A DNA stretch of 31,495 nt, from contig JBOGOC010000113.1 of assembly GCA_050747525.1 (NCBI GenBank), positions 1 to 31,495 on the forward strand. Direction: 5' to 3'. Below, piece after piece: positions 23,791 through 31,495 of the stretch. The stretch's first letter is position 1. Every line of letters starts with the position of its first letter. Below the pieces are notes generated by a model. The model was given only the letters and a program-made list of their open reading frames with translations, searched no databases and had not been told where the DNA came from. Both the position numbers and the translations under genes were made by a program. The stretch is from JBOGOC01 sp050747525. Its GTDB lineage: Bacteria > Acidobacteriota > Polarisedimenticolia > JACPZX01 > DASXTC01.

Positions 23791-26700
23791 CTATGGTGTG
23801 ACCGTGACCCTGTCAACGAATTCCGGGTGACACGAGGGAAAGCAGCGGCGCTGCTCATCGTACGCGTTTTTCGGGGGCTGATGGCCGTACTTCAGGAGGT
23901 GAAGGGTCTCATGGAGCACAACGCTCTTCAGGCACGGGCAGTTGGCACTCCCACTGAACCCTTCGGGCGTAACGGCGATCGAGCGAACCCAGTACCGCAA
24001 CCTCCCGGACTTATCTCGTTGTCCCGCGCGACCACAGGCGGTGCCGCTTTCGGTTATCTCCGTCCCGACGCAATACACTGTGAGATCTCGAATCTTCTGT
24101 CTGAAGCCCGGCCGATCGTCGGGGCATGAGAGACACGTCTGGGAGGCGGCCTCCGCCTGGGCAGCCGCCACTTGGAGTCGGCGGTCCTGGTCGAGCGTGC
24201 AGTTCTTCGTCTTGACTGAGAGGCCCATCGGATCGCTGAGGACAACTGGGCTCAGGTTCGCGTATGAATACAACCCCACGATCCCCTCCGTCGACCCGGC
24301 GCGCAGACCGACGGGATCTGGCTCTCGATACCGACCAAGGCTGGAGTCATAGTCCCTGAACCAGTTCTGGTGCAGCCCCGTCTCCTGGTCAAAGTACTGC
24401 CCGAGGAAGCGAAGGTTGTTGGTCACCGTCGACACCGGTAGGCTCTGAACCCCACCGAACGGCAGGTGCTCCGCCCTCCACACCAAGGTGCCCCCGGTAT
24501 GCGCCGTCATCGCAAGAGGTGTGCCCAAGTGGTCCGTATGGTAGAAGTAGAGCGAATCGTTCAGAACACGCCGTAACACAAGATAGAAGTAAGGGTTCGC
24601 GTCCGCAAGGACCGGATCATCATGGACGCGTGTGGGATCCTGAGGCGTGGCGATGGCGATGTTGCCGTTGAAGGTCTTGTCGGCATAATCGACGATCTGT
24701 TTCCGCCTGACGACATACTTGTGGGAGGCGGGTGGGAAGGGGAATGCCGTCCAATCCAGATGGACGTTGGAACCCGCCCCCGTCACCAAGAGCGTATCGC
24801 CCAAGAGGAACTCCTCTGCAGTCCAATCCACACGGGCGAGGGGAGCTTCACCGAGATACAAGTAGTCCTTGCCTGCGCCCTCAGCGTTGACCGTCTCGGT
24901 CAGCAGCCGTCCATCGGGGTCGTAGAAGTAGTATGTCGTCGCTCCTCCGGCATTCTTGATGGCTCGTCTACCATCGCCATCGTACGTGTAGGAGGCCGTT
25001 GCACCCGCATCAACCTGAGCTAGTCTGTCCGAATCATCAAATAGGTAAGAATGCGTGCCATCGTGATCAAGATTGCCGTTCTCATCATGGAGGTAGGCCG
25101 CAGATTCTCCACCCATCGCAGTGTTGAGATGGTTCGATATGGAGGCGTAGACATAGGTCGTGGTCGAGCCTTCCGCCTTACAAGTCCGGTTCCCGTTCAG
25201 GTCGTACGCGTACGTTGACCCTGCACAGCCGATCCCGGGTCCCCAGGGCCCGATTGCGTTCGTCAGACGGTGGATCGCGTCGTATCCGAAGAATCTGTTG
25301 CTGACACCGTCAACACGGCTCGTCAGGTTGTCGTCGTTGTTGTAACCGTGCGCGTAGGCAAGTACACCGCTTACACTCCAATCTCCCAGGCGGTAACGGC
25401 TGTCGTAGACTCGGGTATCGGTGCGGCCATTCGAGAAAGGGATAGACGTTACCGGACCGAACGGCTCGTACGTCAGTCCGCTCGCCACGCTATCCGTTGA
25501 GCCGTTCACCGTCGCGGTCACAGATGCGATCCGGTCCGCGACGTCGAAGGCGAAGACGGCATGCTCCTGGCGGGAGTTCGGGTCGCTAGTGGGATAGAGA
25601 ATATCGGTCCTATTACTGTTCTTGTCGTAGCCATATTGCGTCGTGAAAGTCACGCCGGATATGGTCTTGTCCTCTCGAACTCGAATGCCGCGACGGTCGT
25701 AGTTGAATACGCTCGTTCCCGAGGGATCGGTCATCCCGGTTCTTCGCCCGACTCCAAAGGACACTGCCGGCGAGTCATAGGTGTATGTGATGTTGAGCCC
25801 CGGCGTGGGATACGATACCGTCCCCAGTCGGTTCAGCGCGTCATACCCCTTCGTTATTACGGTGTCATCCTCGTTGGTCGTTGAGGTTACATTCCCAGCT
25901 GGGTCGTAAACGTTGATGGTAACCCCAGTGTCGGGTGAGGTGACCTGAAGTCTCCACCCCATGTCGCTGTTTGTGTAGTCCGTCTCAAGGAGGCGTGGGT
26001 CTTTCACCTTCTTAAGATTGTCCTGAACGTCATACTGGTACTCGGTCACACCGATAGGTTGGGTGATCACCTTGACCCTGTTCAGCTCGTCATACGTATT
26101 GGTCACAACGTGCCCTTCCGGATCTCTCTCTACCGTCCGATTCCCGTTCCCGTCGTAGGTAAACTTCCAGAAGATGGCATTGGGATCCGGGGGTGGAGGA
26201 ATCGGAGGGTCAGTGAAGTACACGTACTCAAGACGGTTCAGCGAGTCGTAGGCGAAGTTCGTGAAGCGACGAACCATCATCGCCGGATTGATGGTTTCTT
26301 CTCTGGTGCGGTTGCTCTCAGTGTCGTAGGCGTAGGCAGTCTTGTTACCCAACGCGTCCTTCACCTCGGTGAGCCGGTTTGCACCATCGTATCCGTAATC
26401 GAAGCTGAAGATGCACGAAGGACCGGCAGCGACGCAGTTCGGTAGACGGACTTGGTCCATTCTCCCCGCCAAGTCGTATATGTTCTGTGTAGCGATGTCA
26501 TCGGCATCCATCATGCCTTCGATACGCCGCTCGGTCAGACGATCTCGACCATCGTAAACGAAGGTAGTTGTGACTTGGTTCTCGTCGTCGGTAATGCTCA
26601 GGACATTTCCGAAGAAGTCATAGTCGTTGTAGAGTACCTGATGGCCGAGAGCATTTGTGATGCTCTTGAGACGGCCACGCTTATTTATTGGTTCTGGGGA

Positions 26701-28422
26701 TGCACTGTCGTAGTATGCGTAGCTCGTATCATCGGTCAGATCTAACCTCGGGCCTACTACCTTCGTAAGCCGCCCGTTAGGGTCGTGTTCAAAGGACGTA
26801 GTATAGGAGAATGGAATGCTCCCGTTGCATCCGACCACCGTTCGGGAGTTGGGGTCGCCGTCGCCCTCGTAGGCGGTCGTCTCGACTCTGTTCGGGTTGC
26901 TGCACGTGCCCACGCTTGCGATACTGGAGCTTGTCTGAAAGTTGAAGGTCGGGTGGTACAGGAAGTCCCATGTACGTTCCACTCCGGCAATCCCGACAGC
27001 CTCCTTCTTCTCCGTCACGTTCCCCTTGCTATCATACGTGAACTCTGTCTTGAATCCGCGGCCGTCAGTACGCTCTTTTACGTTCAAGACTTGATCATTC
27101 TCCCAGTAGAGGAGACCTACGCTCGCCTCACCCGGCCCGCATAAGCCGCAGCTCGGTCCGCTGCTGGTCTTGATCAGGCCACTGAATTCATCATGCGTGT
27201 AGATGGTCTGGAAACCACGAGAGTTCGTTACTGTCGTCTGGGTAGGCGAGTTGTACGCAATGGTAAGCGCCCCCACCCCGCCGTGCCGCTCGAAATGCAT
27301 TACCTGATCTGTGCCATTGTAGTCGTGAGCTTCGACAACATTACCCAGCTGATCAAGGATCCGTGTTAGATTATGGGGCATCTCTAGCGGATCGTACTCG
27401 TACGTAAGCGACGAGTTGTCTGCATAATGGACGAAGGTGAGGTCGTCCCCCGAGTAAGTGTATGAGACCGTCCTGCCTCCACCAGAGATACTCTGCAGAT
27501 GGCCTCCGCTGTAGCTAAGCGACAGTACCCGACCAAAGCTGTCCGTTATGGTGTCCAGATTCCCACTTGGATACGCGAACAGAAGCTGGTTTCCGTTCCG
27601 GTCGGTAATACTCGACAGCCTCCCACTCGTGTCGAAATCGTACCTCGTCAGATGCTTGTCAGTGACACGGAAGGTCGAACCCGACTGGGTCAGGACAAGG
27701 TCTTCTAGCCGATTCTCGTCCCACGTGCTGGCTGGCTGGAGTCTCTCGAAATGGATTCTTCTGCCCTGACCATCCACGAAGACCTGGCGCGTTGCTCCGG
27801 CTGACTCCATTCTCATCATGTAGTTATGGTGCCATCCGAATCCGAGCGGACCGTTGAAGGTTGACTGACTGTCGTAACGCCGAGTGAACTGTATCGGCAA
27901 CGGGCCCCCAATCGTGAAGTCCACCATTTCGTAGTACATCTTCCCAGTGGCGACATCGATAGGACCGCCCACGGCGCCCTTGCCTGCGTTGCAGTCAGTG
28001 CAGCCGGTGCACTCCTTGTAGGGCGTGGTCCAGAAGCCGAGACCCTGCGAATTCCTGAACGTGGTTGCGCCGAAGAGAGCTCTTAACTGAACCGTGTGTC
28101 GGCAACCACCTCCCGGAATGGACGCTGAGAGTTCACCCCCCAGCCCACCACCACAACCTCCGCCGCAAGGAACGTTCGCGCCGTCCACGATCAGGCTGAT
28201 GCTGGTCGCGCTCTGCGATGCCTCCCATTCGATAGTGAATGCTTCCTGATCCTGGGGGATAAACACCTCATCCGCAGGAGGCACGGTCTGGCCGTTTATG
28301 CTCGTGATGGTGATCGTTTGGCCATACAGGCTCGAGACTATCAAGCAGGTTGAAATGAGGGCGGTAAGGAACTTGCAGACGAAGCGAGGATGTAGACGGA
28401 CTACGACCATTCTGTTAAGCAA
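23791..28422 (-). CDS. Full-length exported Rhs/YD-repeat protein with a metallopeptidase-like tip, 1543 aa
   Basis: I favour TTG 28422, eight bases after GGAGG; ATG 28410 is four codons inside and ATG 28491 is longer without a site. A signal peptide follows (VCKFLTALISTCLIVSSLYG). Residues 35-140 are Ig-like; from about 140 a DUF6531-type region (PIDVATGKMYYEMVDF) begins the Rhs barrel; then many YD repeats (YDGRDRLTERR, YDALNRLGTVSYP). The core ends at YHTDHLGTPLAMTAH, FRDYDSSLGRYREPDP and LSDPMG near 1400. The last 135 residues are a cysteine-rich tip with HETLHLLKYGH at 1504-1514, giving His at metzincin spacing (HExxHxxxxxH). The tip is probably released as a toxin or processing peptidase. 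The next gene is its likely partner. Confidence 0.9.
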   Translation of the reverse strand: MLNRMVVVRLHPRFVCKFLTALISTCLIVSSLYGQTITITSINGQTVPPADEVFIPQDQEAFTIEWEASQSATSISLIVDGANVPCGGGCGGGLGGELSASIPGGGCRHTVQLRALFGATTFRNSQGLGFWTTPYKECTGCTDCNAGKGAVGGPIDVATGKMYYEMVDFTIGGPLPIQFTRRYDSQSTFNGPLGFGWHHNYMMRMESAGATRQVFVDGQGRRIHFERLQPASTWDENRLEDLVLTQSGSTFRVTDKHLTRYDFDTSGRLSSITDRNGNQLLFAYPSGNLDTITDSFGRVLSLSYSGGHLQSISGGGRTVSYTYSGDDLTFVHYADNSSLTYEYDPLEMPHNLTRILDQLGNVVEAHDYNGTDQVMHFERHGGVGALTIAYNSPTQTTVTNSRGFQTIYTHDEFSGLIKTSSGPSCGLCGPGEASVGLLYWENDQVLNVKERTDGRGFKTEFTYDSKGNVTEKKEAVGIAGVERTWDFLYHPTFNFQTSSSIASVGTCSNPNRVETTAYEGDGDPNSRTVVGCNGSIPFSYTTSFEHDPNGRLTKVVGPRLDLTDDTSYAYYDSASPEPINKRGRLKSITNALGHQVLYNDYDFFGNVLSITDDENQVTTTFVYDGRDRLTERRIEGMMDADDIATQNIYDLAGRMDQVRLPNCVAAGPSCIFSFDYGYDGANRLTEVKDALGNKTAYAYDTESNRTREETINPAMMVRRFTNFAYDSLNRLEYVYFTDPPIPPPPDPNAIFWKFTYDGNGNRTVERDPEGHVVTNTYDELNRVKVITQPIGVTEYQYDVQDNLKKVKDPRLLETDYTNSDMGWRLQVTSPDTGVTINVYDPAGNVTSTTNEDDTVITKGYDALNRLGTVSYPTPGLNITYTYDSPAVSFGVGRRTGMTDPSGTSVFNYDRRGIRVREDKTISGVTFTTQYGYDKNSNRTDILYPTSDPNSRQEHAVFAFDVADRIASVTATVNGSTDSVASGLTYEPFGPVTSIPFSNGRTDTRVYDSRYRLGDWSVSGVLAYAHGYNNDDNLTSRVDGVSNRFFGYDAIHRLTNAIGPWGPGIGCAGSTYAYDLNGNRTCKAEGSTTTYVYASISNHLNTAMGGESAAYLHDENGNLDHDGTHSYLFDDSDRLAQVDAGATASYTYDGDGRRAIKNAGGATTYYFYDPDGRLLTETVNAEGAGKDYLYLGEAPLARVDWTAEEFLLGDTLLVTGAGSNVHLDWTAFPFPPASHKYVVRRKQIVDYADKTFNGNIAIATPQDPTRVHDDPVLADANPYFYLVLRRVLNDSLYFYHTDHLGTPLAMTAHTGGTLVWRAEHLPFGGVQSLPVSTVTNNLRFLGQYFDQETGLHQNWFRDYDSSLGRYREPDPVGLRAGSTEGIVGLYSYANLSPVVLSDPMGLSVKTKNCTLDQDRRLQVAAAQAEAASQTCLSCPDDRPGFRQKIRDLTVYCVGTEITESGTACGRAGQRDKSGRLRYWVRSIAVTPEGFSGSANCPCLKSVVLHETLHLLKYGHQPPKNAYDEQRRCFPSCHPEFVDRVTVTP

Positions 28423-28670
28423 GGGAGATTCCTCCAGCGTTGCCAGCCGTTGGCTGAATATCGGATCGAGGGCATACGAGCACTCGACCACTCCCGTGCG
28501 GCGGGCCGGAAGCGGAGATGATCAGAGACTCTTTGAGGCCTCTGTGGGCAGGAGGCTACTTCGTGCTACGAATCTGTCACCTTTGCAGCAGGCGGGGTAC
28601 TCTCTTTGCTACTTGTACGCCTTTCCTAGTTCCCTGTCAAAGCATTTCTCCTGTACCGCATAGCACCGTT

Positions 28671-28835
28671 CATCTGAACGCCGACGCCCAGGCCCACAAC
28701 AACCGCGGCGTCGTGAAGTTGGAGCTGGGAGATTTCGCTGGGGCAGCCGAAGATTTCAGGCTGGCGCTGAAGCTCGATCCCAGCCTGGCTGAGGCGGAGC
28801 GGAACCTGAGGCGGCTGACTACTGACCGGCGATAG
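28671..28835 (+). pseudogene. TPR protein 3'-end remnant
   Basis: Reads HLNADAQAHNNRGVVKLELG, DFAGAAEDFRLALKLDPSLA, EAERNLRRLTTDRR, stop: one tetratricopeptide repeat plus a tail. No start codon or ribosome site precedes it, and upstream codons show no TPR. It ends next to the stop of the convergent SNase gene. Confidence 0.6.
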
Positions 28836-29630
28836 CTATCGTCCGTGCTGCCAGCAGTAGGCGCTCCCTGCGGCCGCGTTCCTGCTGCATCGGGTGCCTT
28901 TCTTGGTGGTGGCTGCGCACCTCATGGCTGACGGCTTGGAAGTCGCAGGCTTGGCCGATGAGATGCTGGATGTCGGCGGGCTGCAAACGCTGCAGGGCGA
29001 GTACCGGGCTGCGGCGTCCTTCAGCGGAAGCGGGACCTGACTCTTCGACAGATGACGACAGCCGGACCGGTGATACTTGGTCCCGGACTTGGTCACGTAG
29101 ACCGTCTCCTCATTCTGCTCAACGGCCTTCGGTGTGACCGTAGCTTCCACCTTCTGGGCGACAGGGACATCGACTGTTGCCCAGAGGCCCAAGCTGCCTT
29201 CTCTCGCCATGCGCTCAAGACCTCGGAACTCCTCCATCCGGTCGAATGGGTACTTCACGTATGCGGAGCCGTAGCCCTGCGCGACGATTTCGGCGTTGAG
29301 CATCCGGCCGTCAGGGAGGAACACGTACCGCAGAAGCCGGCCGTATCGGTCCCGGTTGGCTGACTGGCCGTCTTCCTCGAGACGGACCACCCGCCCCTCG
29401 GCCATCCGCTTCGTGAACGACGACGCCTCGTGCCCGAAATGCTCGACGGGTTTCTGAGGATGGACAGGAGTATCGACGCCGATGAGTCGGACCGTTTCAA
29501 CGCCGGACGGAAGCTCGACCTTGATGGTGTCGCCGTCAACTACCGCAAGGACTGTCCCGACCTCGGCGGCAAGGACGTTCCCGATGTTGAGAAGGAGGAC
29601 GGACATGATGGGCAGCAACCGGCGGAACAT
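28836..29630 (-). CDS. SNase-fold protein with two C-terminal Cys/His modules, 264 aa; catalytic Glu missing
   Basis: A signal peptide covers residues 1-21 (MFRRLLPIMSVLLLN, cleavage after VLA). A staphylococcal-nuclease-like OB fold lies at about 24-152, with D32/D34 (VDGDTIKV), R48 and D53 (VRLIGVDTP) and R98 (DRYGRLLRYV). The relatives I know read DTPETxHPxK, where Glu is the catalytic base; here it is DTPVHPQK, as if two codons were deleted. The next module, at about 178-217 (SGTKYHRSGCRHL, then CSVC), is a Cys/His metal-binding type common after SNase domains. The last, at 237-264 (MRCAATTKKGTRCSR, CWQHG), is a CCCH zinc-type module. Nuclease activity is doubtful; binding may remain. It is divergent from the 29772 gene with facing promoters. 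Confidence 0.85.
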   Translation of the reverse strand: MFRRLLPIMSVLLLNIGNVLAAEVGTVLAVVDGDTIKVELPSGVETVRLIGVDTPVHPQKPVEHFGHEASSFTKRMAEGRVVRLEEDGQSANRDRYGRLLRYVFLPDGRMLNAEIVAQGYGSAYVKYPFDRMEEFRGLERMAREGSLGLWATVDVPVAQKVEATVTPKAVEQNEETVYVTKSGTKYHRSGCRHLSKSQVPLPLKDAAARYSPCSVCSPPTSSISSAKPATSKPSAMRCAATTKKGTRCSRNAAAGSAYCWQHGR

Positions 29631-29653
29631 TGGCCCCCCAGGTGGCTCTGGGC

Positions 29654-29682
29654 TTTATACACCCGGTCGTGACTTGCGGCAA
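29654..29682 (-). promoter_or_regulatory. Sigma-70-type promoter of the SNase gene
   Basis: Minus-strand -35 TTGCCG (29682-29677), 17-base spacer, -10 TATAAA (29659-29654); the start of transcription would fall near 29647, 17 bases before the ATG. Confidence 0.55.
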
Positions 29683-29687
29683 CCGAT

Positions 29688-29716
29688 TTGAGACCACGCC
29701 CCTGGCCGAATAGTGT
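29688..29716 (+). promoter_or_regulatory. Weak promoter candidate for the 29772 gene
   Basis: TTGAGA (29688-29693), 17-base spacer, TAGTGT (29711-29716). The -10 box is poor, but it lies back to back with the SNase promoter and points at the 29772 gene. Confidence 0.3.
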
Positions 29717-29771
29717 GTGTTACAGTCGGGCCATCAATCCTGCCCCCCTCACCTGCCCTGTGGAGGTCACC

Positions 29772-30098
29772 ATGGCCAAATCGTGGATGTCCCGTGAGAT
29801 CAAGACACTTCGGCGGTCGCTGCACGCCCTTGCCACCGCCTTCGAGGGATTCGGAGAGGCCCTGGGGCGCGTTCAGACGGCGGCCAGCAACGGCAATGTA
29901 TCGATGACGTCGGCGTCGGCCGCTCCGACCCGCAGGAAGATGACCATCACCCCCAAGCGCCGCGCCGCCCTCAAGCTGCAGGGTCGCTACATGGGCACGA
30001 TGCGGGGGCTGAAGCCGCGTCAGCGGGCCCAGATGAAGAAGATCAAGGAGGCGAAGGGGATGCTGGCGGCGATCAGGGCGGCGGAGAGGATGGCGTAG
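29772..30098 (+). CDS. Small basic protein, 108 aa, probably nucleic-acid binding
   Basis: ATG 29772 follows GGAGGTCACC. The N-terminal 50 residues form an amphipathic helix (MSREIKTLRRSLHALATAFE, then GFGEALGRVQ). A Ser/Ala linker is followed by a strongly basic module at about 58-108 (RRKMTITPKRRAALKLQGRY, MGTMRGLKPRQRAQMKKIKE, AKGMLAAIRAAERMA). This last module resembles a short Lys/Arg-rich domain seen at the C-termini of uncharacterised bacterial proteins, which suggests DNA or RNA binding. The gene lies 32 bases upstream of a DUF1330 gene in the same direction. A partial copy of its 3' end occurs at 30430-30471. Confidence 0.65.
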   Translation: MAKSWMSREIKTLRRSLHALATAFEGFGEALGRVQTAASNGNVSMTSASAAPTRRKMTITPKRRAALKLQGRYMGTMRGLKPRQRAQMKKIKEAKGMLAAIRAAERMA

Positions 30099-30130
30099 GT
30101 ATCCCCACCAGGAGAATATGGAGGACCAGA

Positions 30131-30418
30131 ATGGCCACCTACGTGGTTTTCATACGAGAACGAACGCACAACGAGTCAGAGCTTGAGGCGTATACACCGA
30201 AGTCCCGCGCTTCCCTTGATGGTCACCCAATCAAGATCCTTTCCGCCTACGGCCGTCAGGAGGTTCTTGAGGGACCACCGGTCGAGGGCGTGGTGCTCGT
30301 GGAGTTCCCATCCTTCGCTGAAGCAAAGGCGTGGTACGACAGCCCAGCCTATCGTGAGGCTCGCGAGCACCGATTCAAGGGCGCGGACTATCGGGCTGTA
30401 ATCTTCGAGGGGCTGTAG
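30131..30418 (+). CDS. DUF1330 family protein, 95 aa
   Basis: ATG 30131 follows GGAGGACCAGA. The whole protein is one ferredoxin-like alpha/beta domain of the dimeric type: MATYVVFIRERTHNESELEA, then a GHPIKILSAYGRQEVLEGPP strand pair, VVLVEFPSFAEAKAWYDSPA and YREAREHRFKGADYRAVIFE. Length and pattern match DUF1330. Its biochemical role is not known. It is intact, and probably shares a transcript with the preceding basic-protein gene. Confidence 0.85.
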   Translation: MATYVVFIRERTHNESELEAYTPKSRASLDGHPIKILSAYGRQEVLEGPPVEGVVLVEFPSFAEAKAWYDSPAYREAREHRFKGADYRAVIFEGL

Positions 30419-30429
30419 GCTCGCGTCAG

Positions 30430-30471
30430 GAAGCCCGAGCTGTCATCAGGGCGGCGAAGAGGATGGGATGA
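30430..30471 (+). repeat. Copy of the 3' end of the 29772 gene
   Basis: ATCAGGGCGGCGAAGAGGAT with its flanks matches 30072-30091 (ATCAGGGCGGCGGAGAGGAT), and both are followed within a few bases by a stop codon (TGA here, TAG there). The coding sense (IRAAKRMG against IRAAERMA) is kept but nothing upstream matches. Confidence 0.5.
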
Positions 30472-30522
30472 CCAGCCGGAAGCCACAGTGCCACGGGGAG
30501 ATGCCTCCGGGGTAACTGCGTC

Positions 30523-31242
30523 CTACATGAACTTTCGCCGTCGGAAGGCGGCCACATCGTCGGCTGATAGTAGGAACCACTCGCCATTGCCCCGCTTGTC
30601 CTGAAAGCGCCGGTGCCAATACTGTTCGATTCCAATGGGATCGTCGGTCTTGACCGTGTGGACAAGGGTCGCCTTCTCTGGGAGCTGGATGGCCAGTTCG
30701 CGTTCGCGGCGACCCACCGCGTTGCTCCGACCTATTTTGTAGTGTCGACCGGCTTTGAGAAGATAGACATACCCGGACTCGATCGAGGCGGATGGCTCAG
30801 TCTCAGGCTCGGCGGCCTTGCCCGCAGCTGCTCCCGCGAGTTGAGCAACGTCCTGGTAGAACGGCCGCATCTGGCAGAATTCCACGAGTTTACCGGCCAA
30901 CTCGGCTTTCCGCCCAAGGCGCTCGAACGTCTTGGAGTTCGGGAATCCATCACTGCGCCGAGCACGAAGACTGATGTCCGGCTTAGTTGGGAATCGACCA
31001 AGCTCGCGCGTCAGCAATGCGAGCTTCTCGAGGAGCAAATTGTCATCGATTGCAGCCTGCAGTGTGTTCGGCTGAAGACCTGCTTCGCGCACGGCATCAT
31101 TCCAGCGGGCCCAGTGTCTACCGAGCCAGTCCGACTCCTTGATGCCAGTTTCAGCATAGAACCGCTTTCGGCCAAGCGGCACACCGCCATTCTCCCTGGC
31201 GGTCCGTCGGATCTCGTCGAGAACGTGCGCCTTGGTTACCAT
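30523..31242 (-). CDS. GIY-YIG-type protein with homing-endonuclease-associated repeats, 239 aa
   Basis: Residues 5-57 match the HNH/homing-endonuclease-associated repeat (ARENGGVPLGRKRFYAETGI, then KESDWLGRHWARWNDAVREA), and 66-120 are a second, weaker one; these bind DNA. Residues 157-239 are a T5orf172/MUG113-like member of the GIY-YIG superfamily: VYLLKAGRHYKIGRS carries the two tyrosine motifs, and IEQYWHRRF the metal-binding Glu. Between them is an Ala-rich linker. The frame is intact. It could be a free-standing homing nuclease or a defence nuclease. The reading frame on the opposite strand is open but is a shadow. Confidence 0.82.
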   Translation of the reverse strand: MVTKAHVLDEIRRTARENGGVPLGRKRFYAETGIKESDWLGRHWARWNDAVREAGLQPNTLQAAIDDNLLLEKLALLTRELGRFPTKPDISLRARRSDGFPNSKTFERLGRKAELAGKLVEFCQMRPFYQDVAQLAGAAAGKAAEPETEPSASIESGYVYLLKAGRHYKIGRSNAVGRRERELAIQLPEKATLVHTVKTDDPIGIEQYWHRRFQDKRGNGEWFLLSADDVAAFRRRKFM

Positions 31243-31495
31243 GTCTCTTTGAGACCTCTACATCCACCGCAAGGGCTCATGGTCGTCAATCGTACCGCAT
31301 CGGCCAAGGGATGTGAATCCGCAGAGCGAGGCCAACCGGCAGAATCGTCTTGACTTGCCGCCTGGATGACGCCCTTGTACCGTGTATGAAAGTCCGGAGC
31401 GGTGCTGCTCGCGCATCTGGTAGCCTCGGGGGACCGGGCGCAGGGCGCACCGTGTTGCCGGCGGTCACGCGGTGTGGGCAGGCCGGATGTGGTAT
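31243..31495. other. Terminal stretch, no supported gene
   Basis: This is the upstream region of the GIY-YIG gene, and then GC-rich sequence to the window end. No ORF with a ribosome site is seen, and no promoter can be named with confidence. Confidence 0.4.

Noticed and set aside
30613..31353. A 246-codon plus-strand frame
   Set aside because: It is antisense to the GIY-YIG gene, whose domains are clear; the plus frame has no recognised motif or ribosome site.

Overview
The window is one high-GC stretch from a bacterium. Exported proteins with Sec-type signal peptides, cysteine-rich and Ig-like surface proteins, an Rhs/YD protein, GTG/TTG starts and AGGAGG-type ribosome sites suggest a diderm soil or sediment lineage. 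Acidobacteriota- or Myxococcota-like is my best guess, at low confidence; no rRNA, tRNA or core housekeeping gene is present to decide it. Coding density is low and gene fragments are numerous, so this is accessory, recombination-worn DNA.

Layout. (1) 1-1700: small genes (a CxxCxGxG zinc protein, an unknown 161-aa protein, two convergent secreted cysteine-rich peptides) separated by three decayed copies of the 3' end of a tyrosine recombinase gene. (2) 1814-5936, minus strand: a broken response regulator, a membrane-anchored beta-repeat protein, a 41-aa membrane peptide and two exported proteins, each of the latter with an orphan copy of its own C-terminal domain just upstream. (3) 6389-6969: a small unknown gene, then a second, frameshifted copy of the zinc-protein gene with a fourth recombinase tail. 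(4) 7396-14088: a 2230-aa exported modular protein (Cys-rich repeats, two LamG domains, Ig-like domains, cadherin-like end). A convergent, shortened paralogue lies at 14513-16204, with a serine-recombinase tail and a third domain fragment between them. (5) 16812-18140: an IS110/IS1111-type element. (6) 18557-19544: a damaged phage terminase large subunit with repeated TTAACA boxes.

(7) 19763-28422 is the most interesting part. A full-length exported Rhs protein ends in a metallopeptidase-like tip (HExxHxxxxxH) and is followed by a gene for an exported Ig-fold protein that resembles proteinase inhibitors. Directly after that comes a visibly AT-richer 3.3-kb unit: an intact XerC/D-type recombinase, a small ORF, an orphan Rhs C-terminal tip and another exported protein. 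The unit is bounded at both ends by related inverted-repeat sites of the kind tyrosine recombinases use. I read this as a possible recombinase-borne Rhs-tip/partner cassette docked behind a resident Rhs locus.

(8) 28671-31495: a TPR fragment, an SNase-fold protein lacking the usual catalytic Glu, a basic small protein, a DUF1330 protein and a GIY-YIG protein with homing-endonuclease-associated repeats.

A theme across the window is that fragments are nearly always 3' ends of genes (recombinase tails, two exported-protein C-termini, a TPR tail, a serine-recombinase tail, a tail copy at 30430).
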